Origin: an uncultured Bacteroidota bacterium
GTDB lineage: Bacteria > Bacteroidota > Bacteroidia > Bacteroidales > F082
Assembly: GCA_937912115.1 (NCBI GenBank)
Contig: CALDOI010000143.1
Location: forward strand, 1 to 64,000
Length of the DNA: 64,000 nucleotides
Direction of reading: 5' to 3'
Part shown: piece after piece, positions 12,287-22,072 of the stretch
How positions within the stretch are numbered: the first letter of the stretch is position 1
Layout: every line of letters starts with the position of its first letter
Notes under the pieces: model-generated
Seen by the model: only the letters and a program-made list of their open reading frames with translations
Told to the model about the DNA's origin: nothing
Databases searched by the model: none
Program-made: the position numbers and the translations under genes

Positions 12287-13702
12287 ATGGCACAAAAAAC
12301 ATCAGTTACAAAAATGATCGGGGTTGGCGGATTTATTGCCCTTACCGGATCGATGGTTGCAACAGTTTACGGATACCCCACGTTTGCAACATCAGGATTT
12401 GCTCTAGTATTTTACTTGCTGCTTGCCGGTATCTTTTTCTTTCTGCCAACTGCCTTAATTTCTGCGGAAATGGCCACAGGCGAAGGATGGCAGCTTGGAG
12501 GTGTTTACAAATGGGTTGGCACAGCCTTTGGACCTCGTTGGGGTTTTGTTGCAATATTCCTGCAATGGTTTCAAATCACAATTGGATTTGTAACTATGTT
12601 ATACTTTATCGTAGGGGCTCTGTCATATCTGTTTGACGCTCCACTAATTAATTCGAACCAGCTTTATAAGTTCCTTGTTGTAATAGCCATTTTTTGGTTT
12701 GTTACCTACCTCAACCTTAAAGGTGCCGGCTTTATCAGTAAGCTTACTAGTATTTCTTTCACTGCCGGGATAATTCTTCCCGCTGCTTTGTTGATAATTA
12801 TGGCAATAATATATGTAATTCAGGGGAATACAATCTCAGTAACCATGAACTGGCATACATTAATTCCGGATTTTTCACAGGTTAAAACATTGGTGGTTCT
12901 TGTTGCTTTTATGCTTTCTTACCTTGGCATCGAAGCTTCCGCTGTTCACGTAAATGAGTTAAGTAATGCAAAAAGAAACTATCCCATAGCGATACTAATT
13001 CTTGCTTTCGGGGCAATTGTACTAAATATTTTTGGAGCACTAAGTGTAGGTTTCGTTGTTCCTGTTGACAAAATTGAGCTAAACGCCGGAATTATGCAGG
13101 CTTTTGAACACTACCTTACCCTTTATAATATAAAATGGTTAATCCCTGTTTCGGCTTTCTTACTTGCTCTTGGAGCATTTGGTGAAGTTGCCGCATGGGT
13201 TAGCGGACCAATTAAAGGACTACAAACTACTGCCATGGATGGATTACTCCCAACACGTTTCAAAAAAATTAATGAGAATGGAGTTTCTGTAAGTCTTGTT
13301 ATTGCACAAGGGATAATTGTTACAATATGGGCAGCTCTTTTAACTTTTGGCGGAACAGGTGGAAATATTTCATTCCTATTGGCAATGGCACTTACCGTTG
13401 TTGCATACCTTAGTATGTATATACTATTATTTATAACTTATTTTGTTCTGCGTAGCAAACATGGGGATGTTCATCGTGATTATCTGGTACCGGGAGGTAA
13501 ATTTGGCAGATTCATAATTCCGTTTCTTGGATTATTAATGACCATAGGTGCTTTTATTATTTCATTCTTCCCTCCTTCTTCATTAGGAGCATCAGAAATC
13601 GGGTCATATGAAATGATACTAATTATAGGCTTTGTTGTGATAATGTTCCTTCCACATATTATTTACCATTTCCGACCAAATAAAAAAGTAACTACAACTT
13701 AA
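12287..13702 (+). CDS. gadC: APC-superfamily amino acid permease, probable glutamate/GABA antiporter
   Basis: About 12 TM segments, APC pattern ([29 protein letters not shown]), directly upstream of glutamate decarboxylase. Confidence 0.85.
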   Translation: MAQKTSVTKMIGVGGFIALTGSMVATVYGYPTFATSGFALVFYLLLAGIFFFLPTALISAEMATGEGWQLGGVYKWVGTAFGPRWGFVAIFLQWFQITIGFVTMLYFIVGALSYLFDAPLINSNQLYKFLVVIAIFWFVTYLNLKGAGFISKLTSISFTAGIILPAALLIIMAIIYVIQGNTISVTMNWHTLIPDFSQVKTLVVLVAFMLSYLGIEASAVHVNELSNAKRNYPIAILILAFGAIVLNIFGALSVGFVVPVDKIELNAGIMQAFEHYLTLYNIKWLIPVSAFLLALGAFGEVAAWVSGPIKGLQTTAMDGLLPTRFKKINENGVSVSLVIAQGIIVTIWAALLTFGGTGGNISFLLAMALTVVAYLSMYILLFITYFVLRSKHGDVHRDYLVPGGKFGRFIIPFLGLLMTIGAFIISFFPPSSLGASEIGSYEMILIIGFVVIMFLPHIIYHFRPNKKVTTT

Positions 13703-13727
13703 TCAATAAAATAAAACCGAAATAATT

Positions 13728-15119
13728 ATGGCACTTCACGAAAAAAACACAGTTAAAGAAATGATGGACGATGATGTTTTTGCATCAGATGATTTATCAA
13801 GGAAACTACCTAAGTATAAATTTCCTGCCAATGAACAAAATCCAACGCATGCATATCAGGTAGTGCATGATGAGTTAATGCTTGATGGAAATTCACGTCA
13901 AAACCTTGCTACTTTTTGTTCTACTTGGGTTGATGAGGAAATCCATAAATTGATGGATGAGTCGCTCGACAAAAACATGATCGACAAAGACGAATATCCG
14001 CAAACTGCCGAGATTGAAAACAGATGCGTGCATATGCTTGCCGACCTCTGGAATTCTCCGGATGCTGCAAACACAACAGGCTGCTCAACTACCGGCTCTA
14101 GCGAAGCAGCAATGCTAGGCGGTATGGCAATGAAATGGCGTTGGCGTGAAAAGATGAAAAAGGCCGGGAAACCAACGGATAAACCAAATATGATTTGCGG
14201 ACCAGTTCAAATTTGCTGGCATAAGTTTGCACGTTATTGGGATGTTGAACTCAGGGAAGTTCCAATGGATGAAGGCAGGTTAATATTAAATGCCGAAGAA
14301 GTAATTAAACGATGTGATGAAAATACAATCGGGGTTGTTCCCACACTCGGTGTTACCTACTCTGGTCAATATGAACCTGTTAAGGAAATATCCGATGCGT
14401 TGGATAAATTTCAAAAAGAAAAAGGAATCGATATTCCCATCCATGTTGATGGAGCAAGTGGCGGTTTTTTAGCCCCATTTATAGATCCCGACCTTCTTTG
14501 GGATTTCCGACTTCCAAGAGTTAAATCAATAAATACATCAGGTCATAAATTTGGATTGTCACCACTTGGTGTTGGCTGGTGTATCTGGCGCGACAAAGAC
14601 GATTTACCGGAAGATTTGATTTTCAAAGTTAATTACCTTGGTGGTGAGATGGATACGTTTGCCTTGAACTTCTCACGGCCAGCCGGACAAATTATTGCCC
14701 AGTATTATAATTTTTTACGCCTCGGCAAAGAAGGCTATCGAAGAATCCAGCAGGCCTGTTATGATACCGCTGTTTACATTGGTAAGGAAATAGATAAACT
14801 CGGTCCGTTTGAAGTTATTTATGATGGCAAAGGCGGTATTCCTGCCCTTCTTTGGCAGATAAAAAAAGGCACGAATCCCGGGTTCACATTATTCGACTTG
14901 TCTGACCGGTTAAGAACCCGAGGTTGGCAAGCCCCGGCTTATTCACTACCTGAGAACCTTACCAATGTTGTGGTGATGAGGGTACTGGTACGCCATGGTG
15001 TAAGCCGTGATTTGGGTGACCTTCTTGTTGAAGATATCAAACGCAGTATGGAATATTTCAAAATTCATAATATTTCAACTCCAATGACTGAAAAAGAAGG
15101 TGGTGGATTCCATCACTAG
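13728..15119 (+). CDS. gadB: glutamate decarboxylase
   Basis: [31 protein letters not shown] lysine motif [18 protein letters not shown]. Confidence 0.97.
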   Translation: MALHEKNTVKEMMDDDVFASDDLSRKLPKYKFPANEQNPTHAYQVVHDELMLDGNSRQNLATFCSTWVDEEIHKLMDESLDKNMIDKDEYPQTAEIENRCVHMLADLWNSPDAANTTGCSTTGSSEAAMLGGMAMKWRWREKMKKAGKPTDKPNMICGPVQICWHKFARYWDVELREVPMDEGRLILNAEEVIKRCDENTIGVVPTLGVTYSGQYEPVKEISDALDKFQKEKGIDIPIHVDGASGGFLAPFIDPDLLWDFRLPRVKSINTSGHKFGLSPLGVGWCIWRDKDDLPEDLIFKVNYLGGEMDTFALNFSRPAGQIIAQYYNFLRLGKEGYRRIQQACYDTAVYIGKEIDKLGPFEVIYDGKGGIPALLWQIKKGTNPGFTLFDLSDRLRTRGWQAPAYSLPENLTNVVVMRVLVRHGVSRDLGDLLVEDIKRSMEYFKIHNISTPMTEKEGGGFHH

Positions 15120-15189
15120 AGTGGTAAATATCATGATAGTATAGAGTTCATCATGATAATATCAAATACTTTTACAGAATAATACCCTT

Positions 15190-15244
15190 CATCGAATTAT
15201 GCGGATTTCACGAAATAAAATCGTGTAATTCGTGTAATTCGATG
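15190..15244. repeat. 24-bp imperfect inverted repeat with 7-nt loop between gadB and the AtoE-like gene
   Basis: catcgaattatgcggatttcacga-aataaaa-tcgtgtaattcgtgtaattcgatg. Confidence 0.85.
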
Positions 15245-15273
15245 ATATTAATTTATATGAACAATGCATAAAG

Positions 15274-16575
15274 ATGGCAAATAAAATCACTAAGAACCTT
15301 ATCCCATCCCCGTTGGCACTTGCAATTATCCTGAGCTTCGTAGTCTATTTTTTTGCGTTGATTTTCACTTCTCCTATTGATAGCGAAACCGCATATCCCT
15401 TACAACTTCTTAATTTTTATCAAAAAGGATTTTGGGACTTACTTGCTTTTGCTATGCAGATGATGCTGATACTTGTACTTGGCAATGTGTTAGCACTGAC
15501 CCCTGTTTTTCAAAGACTTATCAAGATCATTCTTTCGAAAGTAAGAAGCGGAACAACTGCCATACTACTGACGGCTTTTTTTAGTTTGCTATTATCATAT
15601 TTTAATTGGGGCTTAGGGTTAATATTTAGCGCATTATTAGCTCGTTCAATTGCCGAAAATGCAAAACAGGTTTCCATGAAACTCAACTATCCCTTATTGG
15701 TAGCCGCCGCCTATTCAGGAATGATGGTTTGGCACGGTGGATTAAGTGGATCTGCACCTTTAAAAGTGGCCGAGAGTAATCATTTTCTGAGCCATTTAAT
15801 GGGAGTAATTCCGGTAAGTGAAACTATCTTTTCAACCATGAATTTGATACTCTATGCTTCCTTCTTACTTCTTATTCCCCTTACGTTTTTTCTAATTTCG
15901 AAGATCAAGTCAAATACTTTCACCAAGCAATCGGAACTACCCGAAACGGTGGATATTTCAAGTACTCAAACAAAAAGACAATATCTCGGTACCAGCCTGG
16001 GAATTTTGCTTGCATTTATAGCAATTTATCAATTTTATTTAACAGGCCTTTCAGCATTAAATATAAATTTAATTAACCTGATTTTACTTTCGTTGGGTCT
16101 GCTTCTATACGCAAATTTAGATCAATTCATGAAGGCAGTTAACACGGCAATTTCTTCATCCAGTGGAATTATGATCCAGTTTCCGATTTATGCAGGAATA
16201 ATGGGGTTAATGAAATATTCCGGATTAGCAGAAGTTTTTACGAAGAGTCTTATTTCAATTTCTTCTGCAACAACATTGCCAATTTATGGATTTTTAAGTG
16301 CTGCAGTTGTAAACTTCTTCGTTCCAAGCGGAGGTGGCCAATGGGCTGTTCAAGGTCCAATCCTTATCGAGGCAGCCCAACAATTGGGTGTTTCAATCCC
16401 TAAAACTATTATGGCACTTGCCTACGGCGATCAACTCACCAATATGATTCAACCTTTTTGGGCCATTCCGCTACTTTCCATTACTGGTGTTAAGGCAAAA
16501 TCAATTATCCCTTACACTTTTGTAATTATGATTGTGGGAGGTATTGCATCTGTATTAGCGCTTTACTTTTTTTGA
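15274..16575 (+). CDS. short-chain fatty acid transporter (AtoE/TIGR00366-like)
   Basis: Hydrophobic, with FNWGLGLIFSALLAR and VVNFFVPSGGGQWAVQGPIL motifs. Confidence 0.85.
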   Translation: MANKITKNLIPSPLALAIILSFVVYFFALIFTSPIDSETAYPLQLLNFYQKGFWDLLAFAMQMMLILVLGNVLALTPVFQRLIKIILSKVRSGTTAILLTAFFSLLLSYFNWGLGLIFSALLARSIAENAKQVSMKLNYPLLVAAAYSGMMVWHGGLSGSAPLKVAESNHFLSHLMGVIPVSETIFSTMNLILYASFLLLIPLTFFLISKIKSNTFTKQSELPETVDISSTQTKRQYLGTSLGILLAFIAIYQFYLTGLSALNINLINLILLSLGLLLYANLDQFMKAVNTAISSSSGIMIQFPIYAGIMGLMKYSGLAEVFTKSLISISSATTLPIYGFLSAAVVNFFVPSGGGQWAVQGPILIEAAQQLGVSIPKTIMALAYGDQLTNMIQPFWAIPLLSITGVKAKSIIPYTFVIMIVGGIASVLALYFF

Positions 16576-16640
16576 ACTCCTCCATTCCAATCAATTAGCA
16601 TTAGAGCCATCCTCATATTTTAATAAATCCTAATATTAAC

Positions 16641-16648
16641 TAAATTTG
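16641..16648 (+). promoter_or_regulatory. Bacteroidetes -7 element (TAAATTTG) for the exonuclease III gene
   Basis: TAnnTTTG 26 nt before ATG 16675. Confidence 0.5.
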
Positions 16649-16674
16649 CAATCGCGAACATAAACACGACACAT

Positions 16675-17442
16675 ATGGAACTCAAAATAATATCATGGAA
16701 TGTAAATGGAATTAGAGCTCTTCAGAAAAAGGGGATAAATGAAATATTTGATGGTTTAGATACGGATATTCTATGTCTTCAGGAGACCAAAGCGCAGGAT
16801 GATCAAGTACAGGAAGTTTTGTTCGATTCTGGCTTTCATTTCACCAGCAATTCTGCAGTTAGAAAAGGATATTCGGGAACAGCAATTCTGAGCAAATCTG
16901 AACCCATTAAAGTAACTCCCGATATTGGCCTTAACAATCACGATCAGGAAGGCCGTGTACTAAATGCCGAATTTGAGGATTTCTATCTGGTAAATGTATA
17001 TGTTCCAAACTCAGGGTCAGAGCTTGTTCGACTGGATTATCGAAAACAATGGGACGCAGATTTCTTGTCATTTCTTAAAGCTCTGGAAGAAAAAAAACCG
17101 GTTATTCTTTGTGGTGATTTAAATGTGGCTCATCAGCCAATTGACTTAACAAATCCAAAAAATAATTATAACAAGACTGCCGGATATACACAAGTTGAAA
17201 TAGATGGTATGGATAATTATTTAAAAAATGGATTTGTTGACACTTTCCGAACTAAATACCCAACAAAAGTTGCATATAGCTGGTGGAGCTACCGCTTTAA
17301 CGCCAGAGCTCGTAATATTGGATGGAGAATCGACTATTTTTTGGTTAGCGAAAGCATAGCAAAAAATGTAACTGAGGCATTCATTTTGCCTGAGGTTATT
17401 GGTTCCGACCATTGTCCTGTTGGAATAAACATCAAATTTTAA
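16675..17442 (+). CDS. xth: exodeoxyribonuclease III / AP endonuclease
   Basis: ISWNVNGIRALQKKG, LQETKAQ, GDLNVAHQPIDL, GWRIDYFLVS, GSDHCPVGI. Confidence 0.95.
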   Translation: MELKIISWNVNGIRALQKKGINEIFDGLDTDILCLQETKAQDDQVQEVLFDSGFHFTSNSAVRKGYSGTAILSKSEPIKVTPDIGLNNHDQEGRVLNAEFEDFYLVNVYVPNSGSELVRLDYRKQWDADFLSFLKALEEKKPVILCGDLNVAHQPIDLTNPKNNYNKTAGYTQVEIDGMDNYLKNGFVDTFRTKYPTKVAYSWWSYRFNARARNIGWRIDYFLVSESIAKNVTEAFILPEVIGSDHCPVGINIKF

Positions 17443-17470
17443 TCCATTTTTATTTAGAATCATTTTTAAT

Positions 17471-17478
17471 TACCTTTG
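17471..17478 (+). promoter_or_regulatory. Bacteroidetes -7 element (TACCTTTG) for the fused E1 gene
   Basis: TAnnTTTG 40 nt before ATG 17519. Confidence 0.5.
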
Positions 17479-17518
17479 CAAATTAGCAGATTTAGTATAA
17501 TTTTTTGATCAGGCATTT

Positions 17519-20047
17519 ATGAAAAATTATAGTATCCGTATTAAAAAATTAAACAGCAAAAAACTGATAAACAATAATTTAATAGCCATTCCTTTAGCCA
17601 TTAAACAATCGAATCAAAGAAATAGCATGAGCAACAAAAAAAGTTCCAAGAAAAAAATAAATCTTTCCAAGCAAGAAATATTAAGTGATTATCGAATAGC
17701 TAACGAAAGCAGGCAGGCCAGCTTGTTGGGCCGACGTGAAGTGCTTACCGGCAAAGCAAAATTTGGAATATTTGGTGATGGAAAAGAAGTCCCCCAACTT
17801 GCCATGGCCAGAGCATTCAAAAAAGGCGATTGGCGTTCAGGTTACTACCGTGACCAAACATTTATGATGGCAACAGGAATGATGACTTTGGAAGAAATAT
17901 TTGCACAACTTTATGGCGATACCGATCCTTTAGCAACTCCGGCAAATGGCGGACGATTAATGAATAATCATTTCGCTACCCGCAGTTTAGATGACAATGG
18001 CAATTGGCTCAATTTGATGAAACAACCTAATTCCTCCGCCGACTCCTCTCCCACTGCCAGTCAAATGCCTCGCTTATTGGGACTCGCACTCGCCTCAAAA
18101 CATTTTAAAAATACTCCTGAGTTAGATACTTTCACAGAATTTAGCAATAAGGGAACCGAAGTCGCTTTCGGTACAATTGGTGATGCATCAACATCTGAAG
18201 GCCATTTTTTTGAAACAATTAACGCCGCAGGTGTAATGCAAGTTCCTTTGGCCATATCTGTATGGGATGATGGCTGGGGGATATCTGTTCCTAACAAACA
18301 TCAAACAACAAAAAGTAATATTAGCGAAATACTTAAAGGCTTTGAAAAGGAAAAAGGTACAAACGGATATTATATATATCGTGAAGAATGTGGCAACTAT
18401 GCCGCATTAGTTGAACTTTATAAGAAAGGGATTGATGTATGCCGTAAAGAACATACTCCTGTCCTTTTTCATATTCGTGAATGTACTCAACCACAAGGAC
18501 ATTCAACATCAGGATCGCACGAGAGATATAAGACTAAAGAACAATTACAGCACGAGAATGACATTGACTGTATTGCGATGATGCGTCAGTGGATTATCAA
18601 TGAAAAAATTGCAACTGAAGATGAATTAATTGAGATCGAAAAGGAATCCATAAAAAGAGCTCGACAAGCGAGAAAAAATGCATGGAATAATTATCTTAAG
18701 CCCATAATTGCAAAAAAGGAAGAGTTTCTTAATCTGGTTGATATTACTACTTGTGGTTGTGCTCAAACAAGTGAAATAGATGTTATCAAACAAGAGCTCA
18801 AAAAAATTGGAGAACCCATTTATAAGGATATTATCTCCTCTGCAAAAAAAATACTTCGATTAATATGTAATAGCTGTAGCAATCCTCACAACTCACTTAA
18901 AACAAATGTAACCAACTGGCTAAACAAGGAAACCGCCGAATTTGAACTACGTTATAGCTCCCATTTATATAGTGAATCCAGCAAGTCGGTTTTTAAAATT
19001 GAGAGTGTTGACCCAGTTTACACAGATAAATCAAAAGATGTTCCGGGGAGAGAAATTTTGAGAGATAACTTTGATTACATTTTCGCCAATAATCCGCTCG
19101 TTGTTGCTTTTGGTGAAGACGTCGGACAAATTGGCGGTGTAAATCAAACCTACGAAGGGCTTCAGGAAAAGTATGGTGAAAACAGGGTTTTTGATACAGG
19201 AATACGCGAAGCTACAATAATAGGACAGGGACTTGGAATGGCATTAAGAGGATTACGACCGATTGCTGAAATACAATATTTCGATTATTTATTATATGGT
19301 TTACAGGTACTTAGCGATGATCTTGCCACAACACATTACCGAACACGAGGTGGTCAAAAAGCCCCAATGATTATTAGTACCAGAGGACATCGTTTGGAGG
19401 GAATATGGCACTCAGGTTCTCCATTAAGCATGGTTATTAATTCAATCCGTGGAGTTCATGTTGCTGTGCCACACAACATGACTGAGGCTGCAGGTTTTTA
19501 CAACACATATCTCGAATCGGATCAGCCGGTAGTTATTATTGAGCCCCTAAATGGTTACCGCTTACGCGAGAAAAAACCTGAAAATATTGGTGAATTTAAA
19601 ACACCTGTAGGGATACCAGCAATAATGCAGAAAGGAAGTGATGTTACTCTGGTAACATACGGCTCATGTGTTAGAATTGCTCAGGATGCTATGCAACAGC
19701 TAAAGGATTTTAACATCAGTGTAGAATTAATCGATGTACGCACACTCATTCCATTCGATATTAATCACTTAATTGCGAAGTCGATAAGCAAAACCAATAA
19801 GGTATTATTTTTTGATGAAGATGTTCCCGGTGGAGCAACTGCATATATGATGCAAATCGTATTGGAAGAAGATGGAGGGTATTACCACCTCGATTCACAG
19901 CCAAAGACTCTTACAGCAAAAGCGCATAGGGCAGCGTATAGTACAGATGGTGATTATTTCTCAAATCCCAATGCTGAAGATGTTTTTGATGTGATTTATA
20001 ATATGATGCACGAATATAATCCCGAAAAATATCCAAAGATATTTTAG
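17519..20047 (+). CDS. fused alpha/beta 2-oxoacid dehydrogenase E1 component (start may be ATG at 17627)
   Basis: E1-alpha TPP region (GDASTSEGHFFETINAAGVMQVPLAISVWDDGWGISV) followed by E1-beta region (VVAFGEDVGQIGGVNQTYEGLQEKYGENRVFDTGIREATIIGQGLGMALRGLRPIAEIQYFDYLL). Confidence 0.92.
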   Translation: MKNYSIRIKKLNSKKLINNNLIAIPLAIKQSNQRNSMSNKKSSKKKINLSKQEILSDYRIANESRQASLLGRREVLTGKAKFGIFGDGKEVPQLAMARAFKKGDWRSGYYRDQTFMMATGMMTLEEIFAQLYGDTDPLATPANGGRLMNNHFATRSLDDNGNWLNLMKQPNSSADSSPTASQMPRLLGLALASKHFKNTPELDTFTEFSNKGTEVAFGTIGDASTSEGHFFETINAAGVMQVPLAISVWDDGWGISVPNKHQTTKSNISEILKGFEKEKGTNGYYIYREECGNYAALVELYKKGIDVCRKEHTPVLFHIRECTQPQGHSTSGSHERYKTKEQLQHENDIDCIAMMRQWIINEKIATEDELIEIEKESIKRARQARKNAWNNYLKPIIAKKEEFLNLVDITTCGCAQTSEIDVIKQELKKIGEPIYKDIISSAKKILRLICNSCSNPHNSLKTNVTNWLNKETAEFELRYSSHLYSESSKSVFKIESVDPVYTDKSKDVPGREILRDNFDYIFANNPLVVAFGEDVGQIGGVNQTYEGLQEKYGENRVFDTGIREATIIGQGLGMALRGLRPIAEIQYFDYLLYGLQVLSDDLATTHYRTRGGQKAPMIISTRGHRLEGIWHSGSPLSMVINSIRGVHVAVPHNMTEAAGFYNTYLESDQPVVIIEPLNGYRLREKKPENIGEFKTPVGIPAIMQKGSDVTLVTYGSCVRIAQDAMQQLKDFNISVELIDVRTLIPFDINHLIAKSISKTNKVLFFDEDVPGGATAYMMQIVLEEDGGYYHLDSQPKTLTAKAHRAAYSTDGDYFSNPNAEDVFDVIYNMMHEYNPEKYPKIF

Positions 20048-20210
20048 ACTCAAGTTTACGACTATTTCCAAAAGACTATACAGAATCATTTTTTCAAATA
20101 TTTGATATATTTCATTTTTAAATAATCACACTAGGCAAACTCATCTAAACTCATGTGTGAATAAGTAAATTGCATGGGGAAACTCTGAGTAATAATTATG
20201 CAAATTTTTT

Positions 20211-20359
20211 TTACCACTAAGTAGCACAAAGGTTGTCGCAAAGTAACACGAAGGAAAATCAAATAATAAGGATGTCTATGCAAAGCACTAATAATGAAAT
20301 GAAAAATCTTTAATCCTTTATGCGACTTTGTGATGTCCTTTGTGCTCCTTTGTGGTTAA
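20211..20359. repeat. imperfect inverted repeat with ~45-bp arms of degenerate CACAAAGG-type words
   Basis: Left ttaccactaagtagcacaaaggttgtcgcaaagtaacacgaagga (20211-20255); right tcctttatgcgactttgtgatgtcctttgtgctcctttgtggttaa (20314-20359). Confidence 0.85.
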
Positions 20360-20524
20360 TATTTTTTTTTAAAGCGCTCTCGAGTACTCATCTACAAAGA
20401 TATAGATTTACAATCAGTTTTCAAGTTATGTCTTCATAGTGTTTAAAAGAGATATAAATTCTGAAATTAGATGCGTTTGTTCAAATCCTCCACAATTACT
20501 AATTAAGTTTTAAATTCAAAAGAT

Positions 20525-20532
20525 TATCTTTG
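20525..20532 (+). promoter_or_regulatory. Bacteroidetes -7 element (TATCTTTG) for the LpxR-like gene
   Basis: TAnnTTTG ends 5 nt before ATG 20537. Confidence 0.5.
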
Positions 20533-20536
20533 CATA

Positions 20537-21745
20537 ATGCAGCGTGTGTGGACATATCTCTTCACAATAGTTTTATTAACAACTATTAGTTCCTGTTCCC
20601 AACAAACAGGTCAAAAGACTAATGAATCAATTCTTTATAATAATATAAGTAAGAATAATATCACCCAATCCAATATTGTTCATAGACCGTCTAGTTCATT
20701 AGGTGAGAAAAATGCGGATACAGCTTTTTTATATACAACCAAGGTTTACAAAAATGTTGGCGATTTTGCAGAACTAAGTATCCAGGAAATTGCAGCTAAA
20801 AAAGGTGGCATTGAAAGAAAGTCATCAGAATACCACACAGCAAACTACGCAAGCCCACAGGATATTAGTAGTTCAACAAGACTAATTAGAGTAGTTTTTG
20901 ACAATGACATATTTAATAATACTGATTATTATTATACTAACGGGGTAGTTATTGATCTAATAGTTCCTACAGCAAAACTTTCACCATTATCAAAACTATT
21001 ATTGGGCTTTAAAGGTGCAGATATAGATTTATTTGGGTTCTCAATTAAGCAGAATATTTATACACCAACAAACCCTGATATTGCAGAAATTTCTGTTGGT
21101 GACCGACCCTTTTCCGCGTTTTTATCCATCGGTCAAATTAGAGAAAGTTACAACGTAAAAAATAATTTCTCAATAAAAAGTGGTTTGAATTTTGGAGTGC
21201 TTGGCCCTGCATCAATGGGTTCTGTAGTTCAATCATCAATTCACAATATTGAACCCATTGGCTGGAACAACCAAATAAACAACAACGTGGTAATTGACTA
21301 TTCAATAGAGATTGAAAAGGGAATTGTTAGCTCACCCCATTTTGAATTTAATGTAACTGGCGGAGGAAACATTGGAACCATATTCAATAAAATTAAAGGA
21401 GGGGTTTATTTAAGGGCAGGAAATTTCACTCCGGTTATTAGGGGTCTTTTCTCTAACTCAGGTAGTACATCCAATAAAAGCGCTTTACAATACTGGTTTT
21501 TTGTAAGTGGTAACACTAATGTTGTTTTTTACGATGCCACACTTCAGGGAGGTTTATTTAGCAAAACCAATTCATACACAATTCAGGATAAGGATATTAA
21601 TAGACTGGTACTAAACTTAAGTGTTGGCTTTGCATTGTATTACAAGAATGTTGGTTTGGAGATGCAGAATTTTTATCTTTCACCGGAGTTTAAAAACGCC
21701 TATGATTTCAGGTGGGGTCGAATTAAATTAATATTCAAAATCTAA
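20537..21745 (+). CDS. LpxR-family (DUF2219-like) outer membrane lipid A deacylase homologue with lipoprotein-like signal
   Basis: RVVFDNDIFNNTDYYYTNGVVIDL, KQNIYTPTNPDIAEISVGDRPFSAFLSIGQ; N-terminus ends TTISSCSQ. Confidence 0.8.
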   Translation: MQRVWTYLFTIVLLTTISSCSQQTGQKTNESILYNNISKNNITQSNIVHRPSSSLGEKNADTAFLYTTKVYKNVGDFAELSIQEIAAKKGGIERKSSEYHTANYASPQDISSSTRLIRVVFDNDIFNNTDYYYTNGVVIDLIVPTAKLSPLSKLLLGFKGADIDLFGFSIKQNIYTPTNPDIAEISVGDRPFSAFLSIGQIRESYNVKNNFSIKSGLNFGVLGPASMGSVVQSSIHNIEPIGWNNQINNNVVIDYSIEIEKGIVSSPHFEFNVTGGGNIGTIFNKIKGGVYLRAGNFTPVIRGLFSNSGSTSNKSALQYWFFVSGNTNVVFYDATLQGGLFSKTNSYTIQDKDINRLVLNLSVGFALYYKNVGLEMQNFYLSPEFKNAYDFRWGRIKLIFKI

Positions 21746-21754
21746 TAGAACAAT

Positions 21755-22072
21755 ATGTCGAAACTAGTAAATCTTGAAAACGGAAACTCAACAAATTCTA
21801 ATCTGCCAATGGAAAATGTTCAACTTGAATTCCCGGTAACATTTCAATTAAAAGCCGTAATGTATACTTCAGGTTCTGATGATGAAAACAAGAAAAAACT
21901 AGTTGATGTTTTTAATAATCTTAAAGTTAAGAACAAATTTACAAACTCCAAAAAAAGCAGTAAAGGCACATATATCAGCTATAATTATAAAGTTACCTTG
22001 ATCAGCAAGGCACAACTTGAAACACTGTATGAAAACCTAAAGAGTGTGCAAGGAATAAAGTTCGCCCTATGA
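21755..22072 (+). CDS. DUF493 (YbeD-like) domain protein
   Basis: LEFPVTFQLKAVMYTS...SSKGTYISYNYKVTLISKAQLETLYENLKSVQGIKFAL. Confidence 0.75.
   Translation: MSKLVNLENGNSTNSNLPMENVQLEFPVTFQLKAVMYTSGSDDENKKKLVDVFNNLKVKNKFTNSKKSSKGTYISYNYKVTLISKAQLETLYENLKSVQGIKFAL

Noticed and set aside
15121-15273. CRISPR-like repeat
   Set aside because: Repeats are short words within one hairpin arm, with no regularly spaced repeat-spacer units and no cas genes.
20048-20536. Possible tRNA or sRNA in the large gap
   Set aside because: No cloverleaf or TTCGA-type T-loop seen; the gap is explained better by the inverted repeat. sRNA cannot be excluded without RNA data.
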